DNA from: Rhizobium sp. BK418
Lineage (GTDB): Bacteria > Pseudomonadota > Alphaproteobacteria > Rhizobiales > Rhizobiaceae
Assembly (NCBI RefSeq): GCF_004341105.1
Contig: NZ_SLZK01000004.1
Location: 186,001 to 250,000, forward strand
Length of the DNA: 64,000 nt
Direction of reading: 5' to 3'
Within the stretch, counting starts at the first letter, position 1. Each line of letters begins with the position of its first letter. Shown here in pieces: positions 1-8,079 of the stretch. A program made the position numbers and the translations under genes. The notes below the pieces were generated by a model that did not search any database, had not been told where the DNA came from, and saw only the letters and a program-made list of their open reading frames with translations.

Positions 1-604
1 TGCGGATCGCATTGCGCCGCTGATTGTTCGACCAGGAATTTGCCGGTCCGCTGACATAGGCGATCTTGCGGTGACCGAGCCTTGCCAGATGGTCGACAGC
101 CTCGCGCACACCTGGGCCACTGTCGATGAGAACGCGGGGAATGCCCTCGATATCGCGATTGATCAGCACGAGCGGCAGCTGCGCAGCATGGGCGCGGATG
201 CGCTCTTCCGAAAGTCGCGAAGACGCCAGCACCAGACCCTCGACCTGGCCGGCAAAGCGCCCCACCAGCTTGTCTTCCTGCTTCGGGCTTTCGCCGGTAT
301 TGCCGAGGAAGATGCAGAATTCGGACCGATCCGCTTCGAGCTGGGCGGCCTGAATGAGCGGCGGGAAGAATGGATTGGCGATATCGGGCACGATGAGGCC
401 TATATTTCCGTGGCGCCCCGTGCTGAGCGCGCGGGCCGTATGGTTGGGCACATAGCCCAGGGCCTCAGCGGCCTTCATAATCCGTTCGACGGTCTCCGGC
501 AGCAGCATCTCTGGTCTCGTAAAGGCGCGCGAAACGCTGGATCTTGCGACGCCTGCCGCATCTGCGACCTGACTGATGGTAACGCCCTTGGCACGTTTAA
601 TCAT
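1..604 (-). CDS. LacI-family transcriptional repressor (partial, C-terminus off the left edge)
   Basis: About 201 N-terminal residues are present; the reading frame is open to base 1, so the C-terminal part of the ligand domain is outside the window. A LacI helix-turn-helix lies at residues ~8-27 (VADAAGVARSSVSRAF), followed by the hinge (YVPNHTARALS) and the start of the periplasmic-binding-like sugar domain (IGLIVPDIANPFF). The ATG at 604 is the only sensible start, just ahead of the DNA-binding domain. It is divergent from nagB, with the palindrome at 698-713 in the shared intergenic region and the same core palindrome at 4816-4827. It is therefore probably the local repressor of both the amino-sugar operon and the sugar transporter. 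The inducer is inferred to be a sugar phosphate or imported sugar. Confidence 0.93.
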   Translation of the reverse strand, partial: MIKRAKGVTISQVADAAGVARSSVSRAFTRPEMLLPETVERIMKAAEALGYVPNHTARALSTGRHGNIGLIVPDIANPFFPPLIQAAQLEADRSEFCIFLGNTGESPKQEDKLVGRFAGQVEGLVLASSRLSEERIRAHAAQLPLVLINRDIEGIPRVLIDSGPGVREAVDHLARLGHRKIAYVSGPANSWSNNQRRNAIR

Positions 605-691
605 GGTCACCGGAAACCCTTGCCCCTCGGCTCCGCTTACCACGAAATTTGGAGCCGCATCAATCAACGCACCGACACTGCCACTCAATCG

Positions 692-721
692 CTTGACATG
701 CAACCGGTTGCATGGAATTCT
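692..721 (+). promoter_or_regulatory. LacI operator inside the nagB promoter
   Basis: A perfect 16-bp palindrome, ATGCAACCGGTTGCAT (698-713), directly follows a consensus -35 hexamer TTGACA (693-698). A weak -10 (AATTCT, 716-721) lies 17 bp downstream of the -35 box. A central CG dyad is typical of LacI-family operators. Its 12-bp core recurs at 4816-4827, again directly after TTGACA. Binding here would block RNA polymerase on the nagB operon and could also repress the divergent lacI gene. Confidence 0.85.
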
Positions 722-799
722 GAGGTCAATTAGAACAAAGGGAACATGACCGGACGCCGCCGTTCCTGCGGTCGTGCGACGCTTGCTCCCATCGCCGAC

Positions 800-1600
800 A
801 TGGAGCCCATTTTGAACGTTGCCACCGCTCACCGTCCGTCGCCGCGAACAAGCCGGGCCATCGACAGGCTGACGGTCGAAAGCTTCGCCACGCGGACCGA
901 GATGGGAGCTGCCGCTGCCGCAGACATTGCCGGCGCGCTCATCAAATGTCTGTCCGGGCAGTCGACCGTGCGCATGGTGTTTGCGGCCGCCCCCAGCCAG
1001 GCCGAGATGCTTTCGGCACTTGCCGCTCAGCCAGGCATCGACTGGACGCGGGTAACGGCTTTTCACATGGACGAATATATCGGCCTTGATCCGACTTCAC
1101 CGGCGCGGTTTGCCAATTGGCTCGACACCTATGTCTTCACGCGGCTGCCGTTTGCCGCAGTTCACCGGATAACCCCGGAGCCGGATGTCGAGGCGGAGGT
1201 CGCCCGCTATTCCGGTTTGTTGAACGAGGCGCCGATCGATCTGGTGTGCCTGGGTATCGGTGTGAACGGCCACATCGCTTTCAACGACCCAGCGGTCGCA
1301 GATTTCAACGATCCGCTGGACGTGAAGATCGTTGAATTGGACGATGTCTGCCGAAAGCAGCAGGTAGATGACGACTGCTTCCCCGATCTTGCATCGGTAC
1401 CGCACAAAGCCATTACGCTGACCGTGCCGCGCCTGCTTCGCGCACGTCGTCTGTTCTGCGTCGTGCCGGGCGCGGTCAAGCGCGATGCGGTGTCGAAAAC
1501 CCTTTTCGGGCCGCTCAGCACCGATTGCCCGGCCACCATCCTGCGCAACCACGAGGCCTGCACTCTCTATATCGACAGGGACTCCGACCCCGATGCCTGA
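800..1600 (+). CDS. nagB: glucosamine-6-phosphate deaminase (NagB family)
   Basis: Converts glucosamine-6-phosphate to fructose-6-phosphate and ammonia in the cytoplasm. From the ATG at 800 the protein has 266 residues, the same length as E. coli NagB. Family motifs are clear: FHMDEYIGL (about residue 85, E. coli FNMDEYVGL) and GIGVNGHIAFNDP (about residue 152, E. coli GVGNDGHIAFNEP), which carry the catalytic Asp, Asp/Asn and His. The frame stays open upstream to 746, but those extra residues look non-coding. It is the first gene of a tightly overlapping operon: its stop overlaps the next start by 8 bp. The LacI operator at 698-713 sits just upstream. The allosteric behaviour cannot be judged from sequence. 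Confidence 0.93.
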   Translation: MEPILNVATAHRPSPRTSRAIDRLTVESFATRTEMGAAAAADIAGALIKCLSGQSTVRMVFAAAPSQAEMLSALAAQPGIDWTRVTAFHMDEYIGLDPTSPARFANWLDTYVFTRLPFAAVHRITPEPDVEAEVARYSGLLNEAPIDLVCLGIGVNGHIAFNDPAVADFNDPLDVKIVELDDVCRKQQVDDDCFPDLASVPHKAITLTVPRLLRARRLFCVVPGAVKRDAVSKTLFGPLSTDCPATILRNHEACTLYIDRDSDPDA

Positions 1601-2372
1601 AACCGACGCCATTGATGCCGATGCGCTTTGCGCCGATTATTTTGCCGCCACCCAGGCCCTGATGCGCCGCGTGCTGGAAGAGGAGAGGGTGCCGCTCGAT
1701 GAGGCGGCGTCAAAGCTTGCCGATCAGATCGCCGTCGATCGTCTGGTGTACATTTACGGCCCCGGCGGCCATTCGAACCTCGCCTCCCAAGAAGTCTTTT
1801 TCCGCGCCGGCGGCCTGATGCATATCAGCGCCATCCTCGATGAAGGCACATTGCTCTCAAACGGTGCGCTGCGCTCCATGGCGGTTGAACGTACGCCAGG
1901 CTACGGCAAGGTGGTGATCGCCAATCAGCGTCTCGGTGAAAGCGATCTGCTGATCCTGGTAAACGCCTATGGGATCAATGCCGCGCTGATCGATGCGGCG
2001 TTGGAAGCGCGCCAGCGTGGCGTCTTCCTGATCGGCGTCAGCTCTCGCCAGCATGCGATCAACACCTCCGCGGATCATCCAGCCCGCCATCCTACGAAAC
2101 AGAATCTGCACGACATCGTCGATGTCGCGATCGACTGCAAGGTACCGATCGGCGATGCTGTTGTCCGTGTGGCGGGCATGGGCGAAAATATCGCGGCAGT
2201 TTCCACCTTCGCCAACGCCTTCACATTGAACTGCCTCGTCATCCGGACGGTTGCGAAGCTCGCCGAAAGGGGCATCGAGCCACCTGTCTGGCGCAGCGGC
2301 AATGCGCCTGGCGGCGACGAGGCGAACGGCCGCTTCATCGCAAATTTCCAGGGACGGGTGAAGGCGCTCTGA
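1593..2372 (+). CDS. SIS-domain (sugar isomerase) protein of the amino-sugar operon
   Basis: A 259-residue protein with a single phosphosugar-binding SIS fold. The glycine-rich phosphate loop is at about residue 50 (YIYGPGGHSNLASQEVFF) and a second SIS element, LIGVSSRQHA, at about residue 150. It resembles the sugar isomerase domain proteins often found beside nagA and nagB and lacks the two-domain layout of GlmS. The ATG at 1593 is chosen because it overlaps the nagB stop, as expected in a translationally coupled operon; the longer frame upstream lies inside nagB. It probably binds or isomerises a phosphorylated amino sugar. The exact reaction is not known to me. Confidence 0.85.
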   Translation: MPETDAIDADALCADYFAATQALMRRVLEEERVPLDEAASKLADQIAVDRLVYIYGPGGHSNLASQEVFFRAGGLMHISAILDEGTLLSNGALRSMAVERTPGYGKVVIANQRLGESDLLILVNAYGINAALIDAALEARQRGVFLIGVSSRQHAINTSADHPARHPTKQNLHDIVDVAIDCKVPIGDAVVRVAGMGENIAAVSTFANAFTLNCLVIRTVAKLAERGIEPPVWRSGNAPGGDEANGRFIANFQGRVKAL

Positions 2373-3514
2373 TGGTCACCGTCGACGGTATCGATCCGAG
2401 CAGCGGCAAGGGTATCAGCGTCGATATCCTCGACGGGACGATTGCCGCGATCCGACCGGCGGAGAAGACGGACAAGAGTTTTCTTTCTGCGGGCCTCGTC
2501 GACCTACAAGTTAATGGTTTTCGCGGTTTTGATCTCAACGCCGGCAAGGTGACGGAAAATATCATGCTGTCGCTTTGCGAGGAGTTGTTGAGCGTCGGCG
2601 TGACCACTTGGCTCCCGACACTCATCACGGCGCCGGAATCGGCGATCCTGCAGGCGCTCCAGGTGATCGGCAAAAGCCGCGCCGGCCACCGGCTGATTGC
2701 TGAGATGGTGCCGGGCGTGCACGTCGAAGGACCATCGATTTCCAGGGAAGATGGTCCGCGAGGCGCGCATCCCTTGGCACATGTCCGGCCGCCCTCGGTT
2801 GCCGAATTTGAGCGCTGGCAGCAGGTATCCGGCAATCTCGTCGCCATGGTAACCCTGGCACCGGAGCTGGAAGGCAGCAGCGACTACATCCGGGCTTTGA
2901 GCGCCAAAGGCGTCCTTGTCGCACTCGGCCACACGGCAGCGACGCCGGAGCAAATCCATGCGGCTGCGGAGGCAGGCGCGAGCGTCTCCACGCATCTTGG
3001 CAATGGCGCGGCGGCTGTCTTGCCACGCCATCCAAACGTCATCTGGGCGCAGCTTGCCGATGATCGCTTGACGGCCGGTTTCATCGCCGACGGCTGGCAT
3101 CTGCCTGCCGATACGTTCAAGGCTATGCTGCGCGCCAAGGGCATGGAACGGGCATTCCTCGTTTCCGACATGGTGGCGCTCGCCGGCATGCCGGCCGGCC
3201 TTTACGAGCAGTCCGTCGGCGGCACTGTCGAGGTCTCGGCCGAGGGGCGCATCGGTATTGCCGGCACCCCCTATCTTGCCGGTGCCAGCCTGCCGCTGTC
3301 GGCAAATGTCGCGATGGCCGCCGAAATGGCAAGCCTGCCTCTGGCCGAGGCGCTTTTGCTCGCTACGCGCAACCCAGGCCGGCTGGTCGGGGGGCGCGGG
3401 CGGCTGCAGGTTGGTGCGAGGGCCGATCTCATTCGCTTCGACTGGTCGCAAGGCGATCGCGCGCTCCAAGTCCGCGAGACCTGGGTCCACGGTGAAAGGG
3501 CGTTTTGCAGATGA
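2372..3514 (+). CDS. nagA: N-acetylglucosamine-6-phosphate deacetylase (NagA)
   Basis: Hydrolyses N-acetylglucosamine-6-phosphate to glucosamine-6-phosphate and acetate, feeding NagB. The 380 residues match the usual NagA length (E. coli 382). Amidohydrolase-fold landmarks run in order: VDLQVNGFRGFD near residue 45, the metal-ligand motif HVEGPSISREDG near 125, LGHTAATPEQ near 190, STHLGNGAAA near 208, DGWHLPADTF near 240 and LVSDMVALAG near 265, holding the catalytic Asp. The ATG overlaps the last base of the preceding stop codon (TGATG), indicating coupled translation. Some natural substrates may carry other acyl groups, given the ceramidase-fold gene next to it. Confidence 0.93.
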   Translation: MVTVDGIDPSSGKGISVDILDGTIAAIRPAEKTDKSFLSAGLVDLQVNGFRGFDLNAGKVTENIMLSLCEELLSVGVTTWLPTLITAPESAILQALQVIGKSRAGHRLIAEMVPGVHVEGPSISREDGPRGAHPLAHVRPPSVAEFERWQQVSGNLVAMVTLAPELEGSSDYIRALSAKGVLVALGHTAATPEQIHAAAEAGASVSTHLGNGAAAVLPRHPNVIWAQLADDRLTAGFIADGWHLPADTFKAMLRAKGMERAFLVSDMVALAGMPAGLYEQSVGGTVEVSAEGRIGIAGTPYLAGASLPLSANVAMAAEMASLPLAEALLLATRNPGRLVGGRGRLQVGARADLIRFDWSQGDRALQVRETWVHGERAFCR

Positions 3515-4761
3515 TCCTGGCCGGAGCTGCCATCGTCGATATCACGCCAACGCCAGGCTTGCCGATGTCCGGCTTTGCGGCCCGTACCCTGCCGGCCGAG
3601 GGCACGCATGATGACTTGACGGCACGCGCAGTGGTGATCGGCGAAACTGCTATTGTCGTTGCCGATGTCATCGGCATCGATGCGACGATGAGTGCGCGGA
3701 TCCGCAATCGGTGTATGCTCCCGGCCGAAAATGTCGTTGTGGCGGCTCTTCACACCCATGGCGGCCCGGTTTCGATGGCGGGAAGGCTCAGTCTTACTGC
3801 CGATCCGGCCTATCTGGAGCGTCTGGAGGATGCCTGCGTCGCCGCAATCGACAAGGCAGTTTGCGCACGAAGGCCAGCCATGATCACGGTCGGGCAGGGC
3901 GCCGACCCGGAGGTCGCCCGCAACCGGCGCCATCCCGGCGGGCCGGTGGACACATGCCTGCCCATACTGCGTATTTGTGGCGAAGACGACGTGATGATCG
4001 CGGTTGTTATAGCCTATGCCTGCCATCCGGTCGTGCTTGGTGCAGACAACCGCCATTGGACCGCGGACTATCCGCACTTCGTCCGTCAGTGCCTGGAGGA
4101 GGTGTATCCGGGGGCTGTCGCACTGTTCATGACCGGCTGCGTCGGTGACGCCAATACAGGTCACTCGGCTCACGCTTCGATCACGCTTTCGGCCAGTCAG
4201 GATCGGACGTTCGACATGGCCGGCCGGATCGGCCGCAAAATCGCCGAGGCCGCGCTTCGTGCCGGAGAGCAGCCGGTGTCCGATCTGGTGAGCGTTCGCA
4301 ACGGCACCGTTGCGCTTGGTTTCGAGCGGCGTGAAACGGAAGCCGCTGCTGTCCTCGAACGGCGCTGGCGAACAGAGGCTCTGATGGCTGAACCAGCCCA
4401 CAGAGCGCTTCTGTGCTATTGGGCCGACTGGGCGAAAACCATCGCGCCAGTGATGCCCGAACCCATTGCGGCCCGTGTCACTGTCCTCGACTGGGGCGGC
4501 GCGCCGGTTGTCGCCTTGCCGGGGGAAATTTTTGCCGAGACGGCGCTCTCCATCCGTGCTGCGCTCGGTCGCGACAGGCCGGCCTTCGTCATCGGGTTTG
4601 CAGATGACAATCCGGGCTACATCCCGCCGGCGAGCGAGTTCCGGTTCGGTGGCTACGAGATCGATGAGGCCCACCGTTATTACGGGCTGCCGATGAGCTT
4701 TGCTCCGGGCGCCGCAGAAGCGCTTGCCGAATGCGCGATCGCACTTGCGACCCGCGGTTGA
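3511..4761 (+). CDS. cytoplasmic ceramidase-fold (neutral/alkaline ceramidase N-terminal domain) hydrolase
   Basis: A 416-residue protein similar to the N-terminal catalytic domain of neutral/alkaline non-lysosomal ceramidases, zinc amidases that cleave N-acyl bonds. The usual opening, AAIVDITPTPGLPMSGF, is followed by zinc-ligand-like motifs LHTHGGPVSMAG (about residue 83) and ACHPVVLGADN (about residue 172), and by MTGCVGDANTG (about residue 206). True ceramidases are near 700 residues, secreted, and have a C-terminal immunoglobulin-like domain; this one lacks a signal peptide and that domain. The ATG at 3511 overlaps nagA; ATG 3505 is also possible. Being last in the nagB-SIS-nagA operon, it more likely deacylates an imported N-acyl amino sugar than ceramide. 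That role is inference. Confidence 0.8.
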   Translation: MILAGAAIVDITPTPGLPMSGFAARTLPAEGTHDDLTARAVVIGETAIVVADVIGIDATMSARIRNRCMLPAENVVVAALHTHGGPVSMAGRLSLTADPAYLERLEDACVAAIDKAVCARRPAMITVGQGADPEVARNRRHPGGPVDTCLPILRICGEDDVMIAVVIAYACHPVVLGADNRHWTADYPHFVRQCLEEVYPGAVALFMTGCVGDANTGHSAHASITLSASQDRTFDMAGRIGRKIAEAALRAGEQPVSDLVSVRNGTVALGFERRETEAAAVLERRWRTEALMAEPAHRALLCYWADWAKTIAPVMPEPIAARVTVLDWGGAPVVALPGEIFAETALSIRAALGRDRPAFVIGFADDNPGYIPPASEFRFGGYEIDEAHRYYGLPMSFAPGAAEALAECAIALATRG

Positions 4762-4808
4762 GGAGGAAGAAGGGATGATCCATGTGATCGTCAAAAACCA
4801 TGCAAAGC

Positions 4809-4829
4809 TTGACACGCAACCGGTTGCAT
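4809..4829 (+). promoter_or_regulatory. second copy of the LacI operator, in front of the sugar ABC transporter
   Basis: GCAACCGGTTGC (4816-4827) is a perfect 12-bp palindrome beginning 2 bp after TTGACA (4809-4814). The arrangement is nearly identical to that upstream of nagB at 692-713; the outermost base on the left differs (C instead of T). No convincing -10 hexamer could be picked at 16-18 bp. The shared motif links the transporter genes 4866-10375 to the same LacI regulon as nagB/nagA. Confidence 0.85.
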
Positions 4830-4865
4830 GAGAGCTTTTTGTCAATAACAACAAGGGAACAGGAT

Positions 4866-6176
4866 ATGAAAATCACACCAGTCACGACCAGGGTTTCCAC
4901 CCGGGCATTGCTTCTGAGTGCAATCTTTGCCGGAACGTTCGCCGGCGGCGTGAGCGGCGCTTCGGCCGAAACGCTGACGGTCTGGAGCGGCTATCCGGAA
5001 ATGGCCCCCTTTTACCAGCATGTTGCCGAGGGGATGAAGGCCAGCCATCCGGACCTCGATGTAAAGGTGGAGGCGATTGCTCTGCGCGAGCACGAAAAAC
5101 GCGTCGCGCTCGGCCTGACCGGCGGCGGTCAGGAAGGGACCACCGTCATCGAGCTATCCGGCTCAACGGCCACCCGCTATCTTGAAAACGGCATCCTGCC
5201 GGAGGCACCGAAAGATATTTCCGCCTTCGTCAAGGATCCGAAGAATTTTGATGCGTTCTTCACCGATATCGCCAGCTATGACGGCAAGGTCTACGGCGTC
5301 CCACTTTTTCGCGGCCAGGGTTCGCTTTTCTACAATACCGACATGTTCAAGGCAGCCGGCCTGACAACGCCGCCGAAAACCATGGAAGACTACACAGAAT
5401 ACGCCAAGAAGCTGACCCAGCGTGACGGATCGGGCAAGCCGACCGTTTCCGGTTGGAGCCTGCGTTTGTCGGGGGGCGGGCAGGGCATTGCCGAAAAATT
5501 CTGGACCAACATGCACCAGTATGGCGGTGCGATCCTGGTGGCAGCCGGCGACGGCAAATGGAAGACGGATTTCGCCAATGAGGCTGGCCGCAAGGCGCTC
5601 AAGCAATATCTCGAGCTCGTCTTCACCGACAAAACGGTAACGCCGGAAATGCCTGCCGATGCCGATGCCTTCGAGCGGGGCCAGACCGCGATGTTCATTC
5701 GCGAATCCTGGGTCATCGGAGACATCGCCCAGAAGGCGCCCAACCTGAAATATGCGACCGCACCGCTTCCGACCGGATCGATCGCGCTGCCGACCAATCT
5801 CTATGTCGTCGGCGACGACGCCGCCGCCAAGATCGGCTGGGAATTTGCCAAAGAGGCGAACTCGCCGGAAAACCTCGTCTGGCTGTTGCAGAATGTCGGC
5901 TGGCTTCCGAACCGTTCAGGCGTCGACTACGCGCCGGTCACTTCCAAGCAGCCGGCTTTTGCGGCCTTTGTCGACTATCCCGAAGGCTACAAGTTCTTCA
6001 CGTTGCCGTCGATCGGTCCAATCGAGGAAATCCTCACCCGCGTTGCAGCCCAGCTCGTCGTCGCCTTCGCTGATCCGTCGCTTGCGAACGATGATGCCAA
6101 GATCGATGCTTTCCTGAAGAAGACGAGCGACGAAGTGGACACGATTCTCGATCGCGAAGGTCTGCTCGCGAAATAA
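4866..6176 (+). CDS. sugar ABC transporter substrate-binding protein
   Basis: A 436-residue periplasmic binding protein of the carbohydrate cluster CUT1 (maltose/UgpB-like). A Sec signal peptide covers residues ~1-37 (ALLLSAIFAGTFAGG, cleavage after ASA), and mature residues begin ETLTVWSGYPE. There is no lipobox cysteine. The ATG at 4866 was chosen because it directly precedes the signal peptide. It heads the transporter operon (binding protein, two permeases, epimerase, ATPase) behind the operator at 4809-4829. The ligand is predicted to be an amino sugar, possibly sulfated, from the neighbouring nagA/nagB and sulfatase genes. Confidence 0.93.
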   Translation: MKITPVTTRVSTRALLLSAIFAGTFAGGVSGASAETLTVWSGYPEMAPFYQHVAEGMKASHPDLDVKVEAIALREHEKRVALGLTGGGQEGTTVIELSGSTATRYLENGILPEAPKDISAFVKDPKNFDAFFTDIASYDGKVYGVPLFRGQGSLFYNTDMFKAAGLTTPPKTMEDYTEYAKKLTQRDGSGKPTVSGWSLRLSGGGQGIAEKFWTNMHQYGGAILVAAGDGKWKTDFANEAGRKALKQYLELVFTDKTVTPEMPADADAFERGQTAMFIRESWVIGDIAQKAPNLKYATAPLPTGSIALPTNLYVVGDDAAAKIGWEFAKEANSPENLVWLLQNVGWLPNRSGVDYAPVTSKQPAFAAFVDYPEGYKFFTLPSIGPIEEILTRVAAQLVVAFADPSLANDDAKIDAFLKKTSDEVDTILDREGLLAK

Positions 6177-6293
6177 TCGCCGGCAGTTCTGGCTGACATC
6201 GCCTGCCCGGGGCATCATCGCATCGTCCCGGGCGCATCCGAGAATCAGGCTTTGCTCCCGGTGCGCCAAGCCGCTCGTCTACAGGTTATCTGA

Positions 6294-7181
6294 ATGCTGA
6301 AGCGCAAACGATTCCTCTTTGCGATCCTCGCGATCCTGCCGACACTGGCGATCTTTGCCTATGTGCGGCTGTATCCAATCGCCGACACGTTGAGGCTCAG
6401 CCTTTTCCAGTGGAACATCCTCTCGAAGAACAAGCCCTTTATCGGGCTTGCCAATTTTCGCGAGCTGATGGGCGATCACCTGTTTCTCGACGCCCTGGTC
6501 AACACGACGATCATCGCTTTCGGAGTGCTGATTTTGACCATCCCGATGGCGCTGATCATTGCCGCGCTGATCTTCCATCGCACACGCTCGCGCATGGCAG
6601 GGTTTTACGAAACCGCCGTGTTTATTCCCCACGTCGTGTCGCTGGTCCCGGCCGCCATGGCCTGGAAGTGGATCTTCGATGCTCGCCTCGGGCCGCTCAA
6701 TGCGATGCTGACCTTCATCGGCATTCCGGCGCAGAACTGGCTGTTTGATCCCGTCCTCTCGGTCATCTGCATTATCGTGCTGTGCTCCTGGCAGGCGCTC
6801 GGTTATGCGGTGCTGATCTATCTCGTCGGCTTCAAGAACCTGCCGGTTTCGCTTTACGAAGCCGCCAAGCTCGATGGCGCCTCAGGACCGCAGAGCTTCC
6901 GGTATCTGTCGATCCCGATGCTAAAACCAATCACGCTTTACGTTTCGGTCGTGACCCTGGTCTCTGGCTTCAACGTCTATGCCCAGGCCTTCGTGCTCGC
7001 CTCGGACGCCCAAGGCGCGCCGGGACGTCAGGTGCGGGTGCTCGTGCTCGACATGCTGGAAAACAGTTTCCGCAATTACCGCGTCGGCTATGCGGCTTCC
7101 GAGGCAGTCGTGCTGCTCGTTATCGTCCTGGTATTGACGCTGATCCAGTTCTCCATGCTGAGAGAAAGGGGAAGGGCATGA
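6294..7181 (+). CDS. sugar ABC transporter permease (MalF/UgpA-like)
   Basis: A 295-residue inner-membrane permease. It starts with a transmembrane helix (FLFAILAILPTLAIFAYV) and carries the binding-protein-dependent transport EAA loop near residue 195 (SLYEAAKLDGASGPQSF), which docks on the ATPase. About six transmembrane segments are apparent. It is followed with a 4-bp overlap (ATGA) by the second permease, so the two are coupled. The 117-bp gap upstream holds no gene that I can support. Confidence 0.93.
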   Translation: MLKRKRFLFAILAILPTLAIFAYVRLYPIADTLRLSLFQWNILSKNKPFIGLANFRELMGDHLFLDALVNTTIIAFGVLILTIPMALIIAALIFHRTRSRMAGFYETAVFIPHVVSLVPAAMAWKWIFDARLGPLNAMLTFIGIPAQNWLFDPVLSVICIIVLCSWQALGYAVLIYLVGFKNLPVSLYEAAKLDGASGPQSFRYLSIPMLKPITLYVSVVTLVSGFNVYAQAFVLASDAQGAPGRQVRVLVLDMLENSFRNYRVGYAASEAVVLLVIVLVLTLIQFSMLRERGRA

Positions 7182-8074
7182 CTGCAGAACTTTCCTTGAT
7201 CCATGTCGAACCCACCGCCGAGGAACTGGCAGAGGGACAGCGCCTGCGCCGTAAGAAAAAGCTGACCAATCTTGCGATCGACGTGTTTCTGTTCATCGTC
7301 TCCATCCTCATGTTGCTGCCGCTCGTCTTCCTGGTTGCCAATGCCTTTAAGACGCCGGCGGAAATGCTGGCCTGGCCACCGACCGTCATTCCGCACGACC
7401 CGACGACCGCCAATTTCAGGGCTGTCCTTGCCGACACGCCGCTTATCCGCTGGATCGGCAACAGCATCGCCTTCGCGGTGATGTCGACGATCGCGATCGT
7501 CGCGACCTCGTCCATTGCCGGGTATGTTTTCGGGAAGTTCCGTTTCCGGACGATGAACATCCTTTTCGCGCTGTTCCTGGCAACCGCGATCGTGCCGTTC
7601 GAAGTCTATATGATCCCACTTTATTTCGAGGCCAAGAGCCTCGGCATCCTCAACTCCGTCTGGGGTCTGCTACTCGGTTATCTGGTGATGAGCTTCGGCA
7701 TCTTTCTCGTCCGCCAGAACGTCATCCATTCGATCCCGGACGAGTTGCTGGAGGCTGCGCGTATCGATGGCGCCGGCGAGTTCTGGATCTTCTTCCGCAT
7801 TGTCCTGCCGCTGCTTCGCGGCGCGCTCGGGGCTCTCGCCGTGCTTGCCTTCTTCCAGGCCTGGACCGCCTTCGCCTGGCCGATCATCATTGCGACGACA
7901 AGGTCGAGCTACACGATCGAAGTGGGCCTTGCGCTCTTCCAGACCGGCTTTACCGTCGATCTCGGGCGCCTCAGCGCCGCTTCCGCCATCGTCCTCATCC
8001 CATCCATCCTGCTGTTTGTCATCCTGCGACGAAACTTCGTTCAGGGCGTCGCCAGCACCGGTCTCAAGGAGTAG
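7178..8074 (+). CDS. sugar ABC transporter permease (MalG/UgpE-like)
   Basis: A 298-residue permease of the MalG type with about six transmembrane helices. A cytoplasmic N-terminal tail of ~30 residues precedes the first helix (VFLFIVSILMLLPLVF). The EAA loop is LLEAARIDGAGEFWIFF at about residue 190. The ATG at 7178 overlaps the stop of the partner permease. A longer frame extends upstream inside that gene but lacks permease character. It forms the heterodimeric channel with the product of 6294-7181. Confidence 0.93.
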   Translation: MTAELSLIHVEPTAEELAEGQRLRRKKKLTNLAIDVFLFIVSILMLLPLVFLVANAFKTPAEMLAWPPTVIPHDPTTANFRAVLADTPLIRWIGNSIAFAVMSTIAIVATSSIAGYVFGKFRFRTMNILFALFLATAIVPFEVYMIPLYFEAKSLGILNSVWGLLLGYLVMSFGIFLVRQNVIHSIPDELLEAARIDGAGEFWIFFRIVLPLLRGALGALAVLAFFQAWTAFAWPIIIATTRSSYTIEVGLALFQTGFTVDLGRLSAASAIVLIPSILLFVILRRNFVQGVASTGLKE

Positions 8075-8079
8075 CGGCA

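Noticed and set aside
3271-4854. Minus-strand frame of 527 codons
   Set aside because: Antisense to nagA and the ceramidase-fold gene, which have strong motifs.
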